Of a stretch of DNA of 64,000 nucleotides, positions 34,885 through 44,210 are shown in pieces. The DNA is from Natranaeroarchaeum sulfidigenes (GTDB lineage Archaea > Halobacteriota > Halobacteria > Halobacteriales > Natronoarchaeaceae), in contig NZ_CP064786.1 in the NCBI RefSeq assembly GCF_017094485.1, positions 1,860,001-1,924,000 of the forward strand, written 5' to 3'. Within the stretch, counting starts at the first letter, position 1; every line of letters begins with the position of its first letter. The translations under genes were made by a program, and so were the position numbers. The notes beneath the pieces are model-generated. The model was given only the letters and a program-made list of their open reading frames with translations. It was not told the origin of the DNA and made no database searches.

Positions 34885-36180
34885 TCACGAGCTGACCGTC
34901 GCGTCAGCACCGGTGGCCGAAGTGGGGGTTGACTGCGCCGGGGTCGTCAGTGCTGGCGCAGCCGTCGTCGACCCGAGATCGATGTCGATCGTTCCGTTCG
35001 TCGCCGTGGTATCGACTGCAGACCGGAACTCGTCAGGGCCGATCAGTACGGACACCGTTCGGTCGTCGACTCGCTCGACGACGGTCCGATCAGCCCAGTC
35101 GTCGGTGCGGGAATCGAGCTTCGAGTCGAAGGCGGCGGCGAACGCATCGGCGTTATCCTCGCTCTCCCAGTGAGTAGTCCAGACGAAAGCCTCCTGCCCA
35201 TCCACGTCCTCGAATGCGACGAGTTCGTCGTCGCTCCAGCCCGCTGCCGCATCGGTGGCCTCGTCGTGCGACAGTTCGGTATCGAGTACGATTCGGGTGT
35301 ACAGTTCTCCTTTCCGATCCGTTCGCTGGACGGACCAGTCGGAGTTGCTGGTCTCGACGTCGACGTCGAGATCAGTCGCCGGGGGGTGGCCGTCCGGATC
35401 CAGCATCTCAGCGGTAGTAACTGGATGCGAGCGATACACCTCCGGGAGTTCGTCGGCACTGTCGATCTCGGCGTGTACGTATTCGGCACCGTAATGATAC
35501 GGGGCGAGCAGGAGTCGGTCACCGGCCGGGGCCGCCTCGTAGGACGCCGCCATCTGCTCGGACTGGGCGGGGAACTCAGGGAAGTTCTCCTCAGTGTATT
35601 CGTCGGCGACGTAGACCGCACCCCCTTCGATCAGCGATGTCTGGAGAAGCTCCTCATCGGTCGTCCCCGGAGCACTGCGAAGCCAGCTTGCGAACATCCC
35701 GTCGGCGAACTGGATCGCGTGAGCGTACTCGTGGACCAGCACCTGCTCGACTTCCTCGTCGGGCCCGTCCGGGAATACATAGACGCTGCCGGGCATCGCC
35801 AGCCCGCTTGTGCCGCTACCGCTGGGCGAGCTTTCAGTGGCGTTCAGTGCGTCCTGAAACTCCGACTGCTGTGGCTCGAACGCCTGGTCGGCACCGGCGG
35901 GCATCTCGTCGACGAACAGGTCCGGCTGTTGTGCATCCGAGTCCATCATCGTCGCGACCTCGTCCCAGACGGCATCCTCATCGAGGTCGAGGTCCCGGTG
36001 GGATTCAGTATCAGCATCATCTCGATCCGCGCTAGTCGTAGAATCGTCGCCAGCAGGCGCTTCCTCGCCCTCGATCTCCCCGCCGTTCGCCACGTCGGGC
36101 GGCGGGGTGGGAGCAGTACAGCCAGCAAGCAAGAGGAGGGCGGCCAGGACTGCTGTGAGCGCAACTCGACGGGACACCAT
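34885..36180 (-). CDS. Secreted lipoprotein with HEXXH metalloprotease motif
   Basis: This 431-residue protein starts with a signal (SRRVALTAVLAALLLLAGC) carrying a lipobox Cys, then a long acidic/Pro linker. The catalytic region has VLVHEYAHAIQFADG (HEXXH zinc motif) and a downstream Glu in LIEGGAVYVADEY, which could be the third ligand. It is probably a cell-surface zinc peptidase, though the C-terminal 180 residues have no recognised domain. ATG 36180 is used because a longer start adds residues before the signal. It converges on the heme genes with 7 bp between stops. Confidence 0.78.
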   Translation of the reverse strand: MVSRRVALTAVLAALLLLAGCTAPTPPPDVANGGEIEGEEAPAGDDSTTSADRDDADTESHRDLDLDEDAVWDEVATMMDSDAQQPDLFVDEMPAGADQAFEPQQSEFQDALNATESSPSGSGTSGLAMPGSVYVFPDGPDEEVEQVLVHEYAHAIQFADGMFASWLRSAPGTTDEELLQTSLIEGGAVYVADEYTEENFPEFPAQSEQMAASYEAAPAGDRLLLAPYHYGAEYVHAEIDSADELPEVYRSHPVTTAEMLDPDGHPPATDLDVDVETSNSDWSVQRTDRKGELYTRIVLDTELSHDEATDAAAGWSDDELVAFEDVDGQEAFVWTTHWESEDNADAFAAAFDSKLDSRTDDWADRTVVERVDDRTVSVLIGPDEFRSAVDTTATNGTIDIDLGSTTAAPALTTPAQSTPTSATGADATVSS

Positions 36181-36235
36181 GTTACTGTAGGAAGAACTCC
36201 ATCGAAATAAATGCATTCGAAGGGGGTTTCGGTGA

Positions 36236-36970
36236 TCAGCGGCGGATCCGTCCGCCTGTCAATCGAACGATTCCCCCTGCGAACGTCGCCTCTGTCGTCT
36301 CATTCGCGCGTTCGCGGAGCGCATCGTGTCCGGTAGCGATTCGCCTGTCGAGCGTTCCATGCGGGTCCGTGTCGTATCGGAGCTTCGTGGTTGGTGGGGT
36401 CGAGAGCACGACGACCGCACGGAACAGGGCATTTAGCGGAGCACCGTACCAGCGCTCGCTCCTCGCTGCATTTACCAGAACGAGATGGCCCCCGGCGGTG
36501 AGAAGATCGCACCAGTCCTCGATCCCGGTTGCAGGATCGTCAAGCATCCCGACGACGAACGTGGCGAGGACGGCATCGACACCGTGACTGTCGGGAGTGC
36601 CCGCCCCGACCGCTGAGAGTGGCGGTGCAGTCGCGTCACCGTGAATCAGATGAACATTGTCGTACGTGCCCACGAGTTCGTCGGCCACATCGAGCATCCC
36701 GCGGGTGTAGTCGATGCCGATTACCGTTCCCTCGGGGCCGACGCGCTCGCGGAGATAGGGGAGGTTCGCGCCCGTCCCACAGCCCATCTCGACGACCGTA
36801 TCACCCGGTTCGAGGCAGAGGGCGGTTGCGGCGCGCGTCCGAAGCCGGGCGATCCCGGGTGTATACCGGGCAAGCGCATCGTAGAGACGTGCCCACTGAC
36901 CGTAGAAGGCCTGTGCATCACTCGTCGACGTGCCAGCCGTATCTTCCGTGGTCGGCGAGTCGGACGTCAT
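36236..36970 (-). CDS. SAM-dependent methyltransferase
   Basis: This 244-residue class I methyltransferase has the SAM-binding motif I VVEMGCGTGANLPYL (about 60-74), the acidic motif II GIDYTRGMLD, and HGDATAPPL followed by VLATFVVGML. The pattern is of the UbiE/Methyltransf_11 kind (small-molecule or quinone methylation). The substrate cannot be told. The N-terminus is a short Thr/Ser-rich tail. It lies between a surface protease and thiR, all on the minus strand. Confidence 0.87.
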   Translation of the reverse strand: MTSDSPTTEDTAGTSTSDAQAFYGQWARLYDALARYTPGIARLRTRAATALCLEPGDTVVEMGCGTGANLPYLRERVGPEGTVIGIDYTRGMLDVADELVGTYDNVHLIHGDATAPPLSAVGAGTPDSHGVDAVLATFVVGMLDDPATGIEDWCDLLTAGGHLVLVNAARSERWYGAPLNALFRAVVVLSTPPTTKLRYDTDPHGTLDRRIATGHDALRERANETTEATFAGGIVRLTGGRIRR

Positions 36971-37034
36971 CTATCCTCAACGGTCGGCGGGCCAGGTGTC
37001 ATCTATACTCGTTGGTCTGCAGGTCGTATCCCAT

Positions 37035-37931
37035 CTATAGTATCTCACGAACGATACCGGCGACAGTCTCGGCGTCCTCACCGAGCACGTACACGATCGG
37101 TTCGATGCCGTAGCCGCCGGTCTGGTAGAGAATCGTCGGATCGTCCGCGTCGGCCATCGACTCGCGGATCGCCTCGCTCGTTTCGGCTTCGGCGTCGAAC
37201 TCGACCGTCTCGTAGCCTGCCCCGGCGAACCGCTCGACAAGATGGGGATCGTACCGGAGATTGACCGCGGCACGAGCCGTACCGCCGTGCTGGCGTGTCG
37301 CGAGGAGAATAGAAGCCACGTGCTCGCTGACGCCGAACTCGGGGTCACCGGGAATCGTCGCTTTTCCCTTGACGTCGAAGATCCGACCGGGGACACCCGC
37401 CACGTCGTCCACGCTGTCGGCCTCCGGCAGGCAGACGACGAGGTTCGAGCCGACGTTTGGGATCAGCCCCGCGAAGCCGCTTGCGTTTTCGAGCATCCGG
37501 AGCCCGCGTCGAACAGAGGTGAGGACGCGCTCGGCCGATCGGAGATCGTTCTCCGGGTCGTGGATCCGTATGGTGGTGTCGTACTCCGCGAGTTCGGGAA
37601 CCGCCTCCTGATGGAGTTTGGCAAGTATATCGCCGTCCTCCAGCTGGCGGATCAGCACCTCGGCCTCGACGAGCGCCTGTACGGGACGCATATCTCCAGT
37701 GGTCAACCCGTCCGCGATCTCCTCGATGAGATCGATTACACGTTCGTCAGTCTCGATACGCTCGTTCCGGCTCACGTCGCCGTGGACGTACTTCGAGACG
37801 GCACTCTGACTGATCCCAAGGACGGTTGCGACCTCGTTCTGTGTCAGGTCCCGTTCGCGGAGTTCCTCCGCGAGCATTGACCGAAAGGTCGGCAGAAACT
37901 CCTCGACGACGATCTCCTCGATAAATTGCAT
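37035..37931 (-). CDS. thiR: Thiamine-responsive regulator ThiR (HTH-ThiN)
   Basis: This 298-residue protein has a Xre-type helix-turn-helix at about 25-55 (LTQNEVATVLGISQSAVSKY). The C-terminal domain at about 135-298 is of ThiN type (thiamine-phosphate synthase fold; LRMLENASGFAGLIPNVGSN, ATIPGDPEFGVSEHVA). HTH-ThiN proteins are archaeal thiamine repressors that sense thiamine phosphate. The enzymatic role is normally lost in such fusions. ATG 37931 starts the conserved MQFIEEIVVEEFLPTF. The thi4 gene 6 kb away is a likely target. Confidence 0.9.
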   Translation of the reverse strand: MQFIEEIVVEEFLPTFRSMLAEELRERDLTQNEVATVLGISQSAVSKYVHGDVSRNERIETDERVIDLIEEIADGLTTGDMRPVQALVEAEVLIRQLEDGDILAKLHQEAVPELAEYDTTIRIHDPENDLRSAERVLTSVRRGLRMLENASGFAGLIPNVGSNLVVCLPEADSVDDVAGVPGRIFDVKGKATIPGDPEFGVSEHVASILLATRQHGGTARAAVNLRYDPHLVERFAGAGYETVEFDAEAETSEAIRESMADADDPTILYQTGGYGIEPIVYVLGEDAETVAGIVREIL

Positions 37932-38032
37932 TCTTGCAGGTCTGTTCGGTCGGCAGGGAAATAACTCTGCGGCTCTGTCGGTACAGGGTTTCACCAGGTT
38001 ACGAGGTCGTCACGAGCCTGCCGCGAGACACC

Positions 38033-38620
38033 TCACTGATCGCCGCCGAACTCGCGGTCGCCGCCGATCTTCGACGCCTGTGGGCCGGACTGATCCTGAT
38101 ACTTCGAGCCGCGTTCCGCGCCGTAGGGACGCTCTGCAGGAGAAGAGAGTTCGGTGAACGTGAGCTGTGAGATCCGCATTCCGGGTTCGAGTGCGACCGG
38201 CGCAGCACCGAGATTCGACAGTTCGAGTGTGATCTGTCCCTTGTAGCCGGGATCGCACAGACCCGCCGTGGCGTGGACCACGATCGCAAGTCGCCCGAGC
38301 GAGGATCGCCCCTCGACGTGAGCGATCAGATCGGCCGGGATCTCGACGCGCTCCTCTGTCGTTCCGAGCACGAAATCACCGGGATGAAGGATGAACTCGT
38401 CGTCCGGTTCGACGACCGTCTCGTCGACGTACTCTTCGAGTTCCTGCTCGCTGTCGGGATGAATACAGGGGATGTTGGTGCGCTGGAACTCCAGAAACTC
38501 ACGGCCCAACCGGAGGTCGACGCTGGCCGGCTGGATCTGGATGTCGAGGTCGTCGAGCGGGTCGATCACGAGGTCGCCCGCTTCGAGGCGCTTGAGGATA
38601 TCCGTATCCGAGAGTATCAT
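38033..38620 (-). CDS. dcd: dCTP deaminase
   Basis: This 195-residue trimeric enzyme converts dCTP to dUTP. It has the family opening [28 protein letters not shown], the active-site segment [17 protein letters not shown], and [12 protein letters not shown]. The last 20 residues ([18 protein letters not shown]) are the C-terminal lid. ATG 38620 gives the standard length. It is divergent from pth2 across a 300-bp region that carries an operator-like repeat cluster. Confidence 0.95.
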   Translation of the reverse strand: MILSDTDILKRLEAGDLVIDPLDDLDIQIQPASVDLRLGREFLEFQRTNIPCIHPDSEQELEEYVDETVVEPDDEFILHPGDFVLGTTEERVEIPADLIAHVEGRSSLGRLAIVVHATAGLCDPGYKGQITLELSNLGAAPVALEPGMRISQLTFTELSSPAERPYGAERGSKYQDQSGPQASKIGGDREFGGDQ

Positions 38621-38760
38621 ACCCAGTACGAAACCGGGCGGGTGCCTAAAACTTATTCTTCGTCCGGCCGTGGTGATCCGCGTTTGTGGAAGAGCACCCA
38701 GGGGCATCCGATGCCTGTCCCGTCGTGACGTCTGACAGCGGTCAGGTGTTACATTGTAAA

Positions 38761-38836
38761 CGATGTAACAATGTTACATCGCCAGCAGGGACAATGTTAC
38801 ATCGCCAGCAGGGACAAGGTTACATCGCCAGCAGGG
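38761..38836. promoter_or_regulatory. Palindrome and three 23-bp direct repeats between dcd and pth2
   Basis: A perfect palindrome with arms CGATGTAACA and TGTTACATCG (38761-38781) overlaps the first of three tandem 23-bp units starting at 38768, 38791 and 38814. Copies 1 and 2 are identical and copy 3 has one change (T to G). A further TGTTACA-type half-site lies at 38747. The geometry suggests cooperative binding by a dimeric repressor. The rest of 38621-38921 shows no gene. Confidence 0.65.
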
Positions 38837-38921
38837 ACAAGGAGCGATCGGATGTGGGACGAACGGCCTCGGATGCCGGACGAACGACAGCGGTTAAGCG
38901 GGCGGGCACGCACGTTGGCGT

Positions 38922-39260
38922 ATGAAACAGGCCATCGTCGCACGGACGGATATCGGAATGGGAAAGGGAAAACTCGCCGCACAGGTGGCACACGCCTCGC
39001 TGTCGGCCTACGAAGATACGGCGGGGCCGGAGCGCCGAGAGTGGAAAGGCGGCGGACAGAAGAAGGTCGTGCTGAAAGCGGACGGCGAGCAAACGCTGTT
39101 CGAGCTGGCCGATATTGCGGAACGGAAGGGACTCCCTACTGCGATCATTCGTGACGCTGGTCACACGCAGCTTGATCCGGGAACCGTGACGGCGCTCGCA
39201 GTCGGCCCCGGCGACGAGCGAGTCGTCGATGAAGTGACCGGCGACCTCTCGCTGTACTGA
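38922..39260 (+). CDS. pth2: Peptidyl-tRNA hydrolase Pth2
   Basis: This 112-residue archaeal/eukaryotic-type enzyme opens with [20 protein letters not shown] (the GKG-KLAAQ signature). Later segments are [34 protein letters not shown] and TALAVGP. It frees tRNA from peptidyl-tRNA that has dropped off the ribosome. The stop overlaps the truD start (TGATG), so the two are translationally coupled. Confidence 0.95.
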   Translation: MKQAIVARTDIGMGKGKLAAQVAHASLSAYEDTAGPERREWKGGGQKKVVLKADGEQTLFELADIAERKGLPTAIIRDAGHTQLDPGTVTALAVGPGDERVVDEVTGDLSLY

Positions 39261-40615
39261 TGCAGCGAGCACATCCGACCGAACGGGAAGTCGGGATAGA
39301 GTGGTACGTCAGCGAGAGCGAGGGGATCGGTGGCGTGCTTCGCGGGCGCGACGAGGACTTTCGGGTGCGCGAGATCGAGCATTTCGAGACGCAGCCGCTC
39401 GATGCAAGTCCCGACGCGTACCCGGACGTCGTCTTCCGGACGACGCTCCGGGGCTGGGACACCAACGACTTCGTCTCGCGGCTCTCGAACGAACTCGGGA
39501 TCAGCCGCGAACGGCTCTCGTGGGCGGGAACGAAGGACAAACACGCCGTCACGACACAGCTGTTCAGCGTCCGTGGCGTCGATCCCGATCAGTTCCCCGA
39601 GATTTCACGGACGGACGTGGAATTTGTGGGCCGTGCCGGGCGGCCGATCGAATTCGGTGATCTGGTGGGCAACGAGTTCGAGGTCGTGGTCAGCGAGGCG
39701 TCGACACCCGGACGGGCCGAGGACGTTCTCCGAGAGCTACGGGAGTTCGGCGGTGAGGGAGCGGAGGGAGACGCGATCGGCATCCCGAACTGGTTCGGAC
39801 AGCAACGCTTCGGCAGCCAGCGACCCGTCACCCACGAGGTCGGCCTGCACGTCGCCGGCGGGGAGTGGGAAAAGGCGGTGCTGTCGTACGTCGGCAACCC
39901 GTTTGAGGCGGAGTCCGAGGGAACGCGCCGGGCACGAGAACGGGCGGATGAGGCGGCAAAGGGTGATCGGGACTGGGCTGGCGTACTGGAAGAGTATCCG
40001 CGGCGGCTCCGGTACGAGCGCTCGATGCTCCACACTCTCGCGGAGAACGGCGGGGAGACGCCCGCTGATTTCCGGGAGGCTCTGGAGACGGTCCCGAGCA
40101 ATCTCCAGCGACTGTTCGTGCACGCCGCCCAGTCGTACGCGTTCAATCTGATGCTGAGCGAGCGCCTGGAGCGGGGCCTCCCCTTCGATCGACCTGTTGC
40201 TGGCGATGTTGCCTGCTTTTCGGATCGGGGGGGACCAGCCGAACTCGTCGTGCCGGACATCGACCGACTCCAGCGCGTGACGCCGGATCGTGTTGATACG
40301 ATGGAACGCCATTGTTCGCGTGGGCGTGCGTTCGTCACCGCACCACTGGTCGGCACCGAGACCGAGCTTGCTGACGGTGAGCAAGGTGACATCGAGCGGT
40401 CGGTGCTGGACGAACTGGGGCTGGAACCGGAGGATTTCGATCTACCGGGTGAGTTCGACTCCACGGGAACCCGTCGGGCGATCCTCCTCCGGACCGAAAT
40501 GGACGTCACGACGGGGGACGAGAGAGCGACATTCGAGTTTGGGCTGCCGAAAGGAAGCTATGCGACCGTCGTGTTGCGGGAGTTCCTGAAAGCGGACCCA
40601 ATCGAGATGGGTTGA
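39260..40615 (+). CDS. truD: tRNA pseudouridine(13) synthase TruD
   Basis: This 451-residue pseudouridine synthase has the catalytic Asp93 in [14 protein letters not shown], an [10 protein letters not shown] segment, and a long TRUD insertion domain before the C-terminal [15 protein letters not shown]. It modifies U13 of tRNA. It is co-transcribed with pth2. The length matches archaeal TruD. Confidence 0.94.
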   Translation: MQRAHPTEREVGIEWYVSESEGIGGVLRGRDEDFRVREIEHFETQPLDASPDAYPDVVFRTTLRGWDTNDFVSRLSNELGISRERLSWAGTKDKHAVTTQLFSVRGVDPDQFPEISRTDVEFVGRAGRPIEFGDLVGNEFEVVVSEASTPGRAEDVLRELREFGGEGAEGDAIGIPNWFGQQRFGSQRPVTHEVGLHVAGGEWEKAVLSYVGNPFEAESEGTRRARERADEAAKGDRDWAGVLEEYPRRLRYERSMLHTLAENGGETPADFREALETVPSNLQRLFVHAAQSYAFNLMLSERLERGLPFDRPVAGDVACFSDRGGPAELVVPDIDRLQRVTPDRVDTMERHCSRGRAFVTAPLVGTETELADGEQGDIERSVLDELGLEPEDFDLPGEFDSTGTRRAILLRTEMDVTTGDERATFEFGLPKGSYATVVLREFLKADPIEMG

Positions 40616-40727
40616 CTGGCAGGATCAGTGAAGTCGCGGACAATAGCAGACGATTCGATACGGATCGGATGGACACTCACCGACGGAGAAACACGCCTGT
40701 TTTACACGCCGCACAGTAAGTGCGAGT

Positions 40728-41450
40728 ATGGAGTGTCGGCGCTGTGCGAGTCCACTGGACCGGCCGGGCGATTACTGTCTGGTCTGTCACACTGCCAACG
40801 CCGACACTGTGGTGCTCGATCTGGATCGGGACCGTGCGACCGTGACGATTCTCGACGACGACGACGTGCTCGGGGAAACGACAGTGACGACAAGACCCGA
40901 GGACGGCGATGAGGAGGAAGTCGTGGAACTGCGCAACTTCGGTGGCAAGATCGCCGACGAGGTGCGACGAAAACGTCCTGACGAGGTGTACGCGACGGGC
41001 AACAGAGAGGTGTTGCGGTCGGCACGAGCACAGTTACACTACGATTTCTATCGGATCAATAGCGACGGTCGTCCTGTCGAGGCCGTGATCGAACGGCGGG
41101 GAGAACGGGCACTCGACGTCGTCGATCTTGCCCCCGAGGAGAAACTGGGTGGATCACACACGACCCTGATCGGAGGTCGAGACGGGCGACGGGCGATCCA
41201 GACCGTCGCTGGGCATCCTCACGTCAAGAAGGTAATTCCGGGACCGATTGATGCCGGCGGAGTGGGGTCACAGTCGGGGCTCCGTGCGAAGGTGACCCGA
41301 GCCGATACGAACGGCAACGTGAGACTGCTCCTGCGGGACGGATCGAGTGTTCAGGAAAACCGGATCGTCACGACAGCACGCGATATCGATGGCGGCGAGT
41401 TCGTCAGGGAGGACCTCAATGACGCGCTGGACGAGGAAGGACTGTACTAA
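40728..41450 (+). CDS. DUF2103 zinc-ribbon protein (predicted RNA-binding)
   Basis: This 240-residue protein has an N-terminal zinc ribbon (CRRCASPLDRPGDYCLVCH, residues 3-21), a middle acidic domain, and a C-terminal block KLGGSHTTLIGGRDGRRAI followed by HPHVKKVIPGPIDAGG. This block marks DUF2103/COG4031, predicted to bind RNA. Molecular function is unknown. It lies 112 bp behind truD and ahead of the replication-origin region. Confidence 0.85.
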   Translation: MECRRCASPLDRPGDYCLVCHTANADTVVLDLDRDRATVTILDDDDVLGETTVTTRPEDGDEEEVVELRNFGGKIADEVRRKRPDEVYATGNREVLRSARAQLHYDFYRINSDGRPVEAVIERRGERALDVVDLAPEEKLGGSHTTLIGGRDGRRAIQTVAGHPHVKKVIPGPIDAGGVGSQSGLRAKVTRADTNGNVRLLLRDGSSVQENRIVTTARDIDGGEFVREDLNDALDEEGLY

Positions 41451-41560
41451 TGTGGTACACGACTTCCGGAGTCCAGTCTCCCGTTCCCTGTGGCGAAACA
41501 CGAGTATTTCTCGTGGTATGCGATAATTGTGTCCCAGAGGTTCCGAGACAGTCCCTCCCC

Positions 41561-41582
41561 CACCCCACTGTGTCGAGTGTTA
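41561..41582 (+). other. Origin recognition-like box 1
   Basis: A 22-bp element CACCCCAC-TGT-GTCGAGTGTTA, preceded by a C-string. The same element recurs at 41739 in this orientation and inverted at 43507, 43701 and 43759, on the other side of the cdc6 gene. A partial inverted copy (GTCGATAGGGTGGGG) lies at 41617. Confidence 0.75.
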
Positions 41583-41689
41583 CTGCTTGGAGGAGTGGGG
41601 GGAGGGGGAAGGGTGGGTCGATAGGGTGGGGAAAGGGTGAGTAAAACGGAGACGTACACCAGTACGTCGAATGATATCATAGGGATGCG

Positions 41690-41736
41690 TCCGGATGTTC
41701 CGCCACCTCTATGGGTCCGGATGTTCCGCCACCTCT
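41690..41736 (+). repeat. 21-bp direct repeat in the origin region
   Basis: TCCGGATG-TTCCGCCACCTCT occurs at 41690-41710 and 41716-41736 (period 26), immediately before origin box 2. The palindrome ATGATATCAT lies just upstream (41671-41680). Confidence 0.8.
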
Positions 41737-41738
41737 CC

Positions 41739-41760
41739 CACCCCACTCTGTCGAGTGTTG
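41739..41760 (+). other. Origin recognition-like box 2
   Basis: CACCCCAC-TCT-GTCGAGTGTTG has the same orientation as box 1 and lies about 430 bp before the cdc6 start. The flanks are C-rich on the left and AT-rich on the right. Confidence 0.75.
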
Positions 41761-42098
41761 CTGGGATATTCTATGTACCGAGGAACACTAGTTCTCCGTC
41801 CAGCACGAGTAGTTTTAAATCCCCTCTCGTAATTGAACATCCTGTCACGAAATGCAACCCAGTCACGCGAGATAACGGACTTCCCGTAGTTCGTGGTAGT
41901 TGTGATTCAGATACTGTTTTGTTACAGATACATCGAAACCTGTTTATTAAACACGCCCGGAGTAGAACACCTGACGGAGTGGTGTCAGACGATATGCGCT
42001 CGTAATACCATACCACTTCAGAGCATCACCCCTCCCGACGCCACCACACCCAGTCACAGGGAACAATCGCACGGAACAGTGGACAGACTGGGGGTGTT

Positions 42099-42149
42099 GG
42101 TTTATATAATATCTAAAACAGACGACGCACTCGACACGGTGGTTTTATA
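42099..42149 (+). promoter_or_regulatory. AT-rich tract and cdc6 promoter
   Basis: GGTTTATATAATATCTAAAA (from about 42099) is the longest AT tract in the upstream region and a candidate unwinding element. TTTATAT at 42143-42149 is a TATA box that would place the TSS near 42170, giving a nearly leaderless cdc6 mRNA. Confidence 0.55.
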
Positions 42150-42174
42150 TGGGGCCTGTTCTATGGTTACTCAA

Positions 42175-43386
42175 ATGCCGCTTTTCGATCGGGATACGAC
42201 TATCTTTCAGGACGAGGACGTCCTCCGGGAGGACTATCAACCCGAGTCGATCCAGGAGCGAGAGGAAGAACTCGACGCGTACAAGACGGCGCTCCAGCCG
42301 GTAGTAAACGGTGCCCAGCCGAGGAACATCTTCCTGTACGGGAAGACAGGCGTGGGGAAAACCGTCGCAACCCGCTATCTGCTCGACCATCTACAGCGGG
42401 ATGTCGCCGAATACGACGACGTCGATCTCTCGATCGTCTGGTTGAACTGCAATAATCTCACATCATCATATCAGGTTGCGGCCCACCTCGTCAACGAGCT
42501 CCGCGGACCGAACGAACAGATTAGCACGACTGGGTATCCACAGCAGACTATCTTCGACATGCTGTACGACGAGCTGGACTCGCTCGGGGAAACCGTGCTG
42601 ATCGTACTGGACGAGATCGATCACATCGGCGACGACGACGACCTGCTATACGAACTCCCACGTGCTCGGGCGAACGGTTACCTCTCGCAGGGAAAACCCG
42701 GGATTATCGGTATCAGCAACGATTTTAGTTTCCGAAGCGGACTGTCGCCCAAGGTCAAGGACACGCTCTGTGAGGAGGAGATACACTTCTCGCCGTACGT
42801 CGCAAACGAACTCGAATCGATCCTTCAGCAGCGTGCCCAGAACGCGCTCCACGAAGACGTCCTCGCCGCTGGCGTCCTGCCGCTCTGTGCAGCCCTCGCA
42901 GCGCAGGACACTGGAAGCGCACGACAGGCCCTCGACCTGCTGTACAAGGCGGGCGACCTTGCCCGGTCACAGGACGTCGAAGGCGTTGAAGAGAAACACG
43001 TCAGGGAAGCACAGCGTGCGCTCGAACGGGGACGGATCAAACAGGGAATGGTTGATCTCACCCAGCACGGCCATCTGTCGCTGGTCGCCGTGTTGAGTCT
43101 CGCCCTCGAAGAAGAGACGCCCGCACGTGTCCGCGAGATCTATCCACGATATCGCTCGGCTGCAGAGTACGTGGGGACGAACCCACTCGTCCGCCGGCGG
43201 ATGCACGACCACCTTTCGGACCTTGCCATGCAGGGGATCCTCTCACGAAACACTCGCAACGAGGGCCGTGCCGGAGGAAAGTACTACGTCTACGACCTCG
43301 ACGTTGCCGTCGACATGGTGCTTGACGTGATAGAAGACCTGGAGACCGTCGATCTTCCGCCCGACGTGTTGCGTCATACTCCGTGA
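42175..43386 (+). CDS. Orc1/Cdc6-type replication initiator
   Basis: This 403-residue AAA+ ATPase has Walker A GKTGVGKT at 56-63, Walker [12 protein letters not shown], and sensor 1 around GIGISN. The C-terminal winged helix (about 310-403) binds origin boxes. It marks origins and loads MCM. Start ATG 42175 ([11 protein letters not shown]) fits the promoter; ATG 42163 is also possible. Boxes on both sides of the gene, in opposite orientations, indicate that the gene lies inside its own origin, as is usual in haloarchaea. Confidence 0.93.
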   Translation: MPLFDRDTTIFQDEDVLREDYQPESIQEREEELDAYKTALQPVVNGAQPRNIFLYGKTGVGKTVATRYLLDHLQRDVAEYDDVDLSIVWLNCNNLTSSYQVAAHLVNELRGPNEQISTTGYPQQTIFDMLYDELDSLGETVLIVLDEIDHIGDDDDLLYELPRARANGYLSQGKPGIIGISNDFSFRSGLSPKVKDTLCEEEIHFSPYVANELESILQQRAQNALHEDVLAAGVLPLCAALAAQDTGSARQALDLLYKAGDLARSQDVEGVEEKHVREAQRALERGRIKQGMVDLTQHGHLSLVAVLSLALEEETPARVREIYPRYRSAAEYVGTNPLVRRRMHDHLSDLAMQGILSRNTRNEGRAGGKYYVYDLDVAVDMVLDVIEDLETVDLPPDVLRHTP

Positions 43387-43506
43387 CCCGTACCTGTACG
43401 GTACTTCACTGATTCCTGTGCGGTACTTCCTGCGATCGCTTCCCTCTCCTGGCGCTCTCCCATCTGGAAACAGCTGTAGCTACCCCACACCCACAGTATT
43501 CTCCAA

Positions 43507-43528
43507 GAACACTCGACAGGGTGGGGTG
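43507..43528 (-). other. Origin recognition-like box 3 (inverted)
   Basis: The plus strand reads GAACACTCGAC-AGG-GTGGGGTG, the reverse complement of the upstream boxes with one or two changes. It lies 120 bp downstream of cdc6, and a G-rich run follows. Confidence 0.75.
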
Positions 43529-43700
43529 AGGGTGTCAGGTCATCCACAACCACTATTCGCCGACCTGAACGTACCAGCCTACGTCAGGTGGAGGGGCTAA
43601 CCAAATAGAGGAGGATTCACAGGGAGTCGAACAGCCGATACAAACCCAGATACACAACTACCAACTGTCCAGTTTCAGGCCCCCACCCACCTCCCCGAAG

Positions 43701-43722
43701 GAACACTGGACACAGTGGGGTG
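43701..43722 (-). other. Origin recognition-like box 4 (inverted)
   Basis: The plus strand reads GAACACTGGAC-ACA-GTGGGGTG, with a further GGGTGGG extension. It differs from the consensus at one position of the GTCGAG block. Confidence 0.72.
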
Positions 43723-43758
43723 GGTGGGTCCCGTTCCCCAACACTCCCGTCGAAGTGC

Positions 43759-43780
43759 GAACACTCGACATAGTGGGGTG
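43759..43780 (-). other. Origin recognition-like box 5 (inverted)
   Basis: The plus strand reads GAACACTCGAC-ATA-GTGGGGTG. It lies 58 bp from box 4. A second AT-rich tract (TAATTACATATAATTAGA, about 43824-43841) follows and also serves as promoter of the next gene. Confidence 0.75.
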
Positions 43781-43844
43781 ACTCTGTTCCCTGAGGGAAC
43801 CCCCGACGTTTACCTGCCACGCCGTAATTACATATAATTAGAAC

Positions 43845-44054
43845 GTGACCTCACGACACGACATCGTACTCGCTGCACTGCCAGCTCTGGCGGTCAGTGG
43901 TATCGTCGTTCAGTACCTCAATTCACTGTTCACGGCGGTACTCGGAATACACGTCGGACTCCCGGAGCTCCCGCTGGTGCTCGCTGGGCTGTCTGCTGCC
44001 GTGCTGGTCGTGTGCCACGAGGTGTTCATCCAACCACCCGTTGAACACTACTGA
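43845..44054 (+). CDS. Small two-helix membrane protein, unknown
   Basis: This 69-residue protein starts at GTG 43845, right behind an AT-rich TATA region. Two hydrophobic segments (about 6-34 and 42-62) leave short charged ends (..CHEVFIQPPVEHY). No family is recognised. It borders the origin region. An inverted repeat ATTGTCG/CGACAAT (about 44055-44086) just after the stop could be a transcription end signal. Confidence 0.55.
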   Translation: MTSRHDIVLAALPALAVSGIVVQYLNSLFTAVLGIHVGLPELPLVLAGLSAAVLVVCHEVFIQPPVEHY

Positions 44055-44098
44055 TTGTCGACCCGAAAAACGTAGATAACGACAATACGCCACATGGA

Positions 44099-44135
44099 GA
44101 CAGTCAACACCCGATCGGGACAGTCAACACCTGAT
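44099..44135 (+). promoter_or_regulatory. 17-bp tandem repeat upstream of L37Ae
   Basis: GACAGTCAACACC-Y-GAT occurs twice with period 20 (44099-44115, 44119-44135). It lies about 40 bp before GGGTTTATGA, the probable TATA region of the ribosomal operon. It may be an activator site. Confidence 0.5.
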
Positions 44136-44210
44136 ACGGAGACTTTCGATACACCCGTATCGGCCCAACTCAAAGGGTTTATGAAGTCGCTCGAACTACC
44201 AATCGGTACT

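Noticed and set aside
38768-38836. Three 23-bp repeats as a CRISPR array
   Set aside because: The units are contiguous with no spacers, and no cas genes are nearby. An operator is a better explanation.
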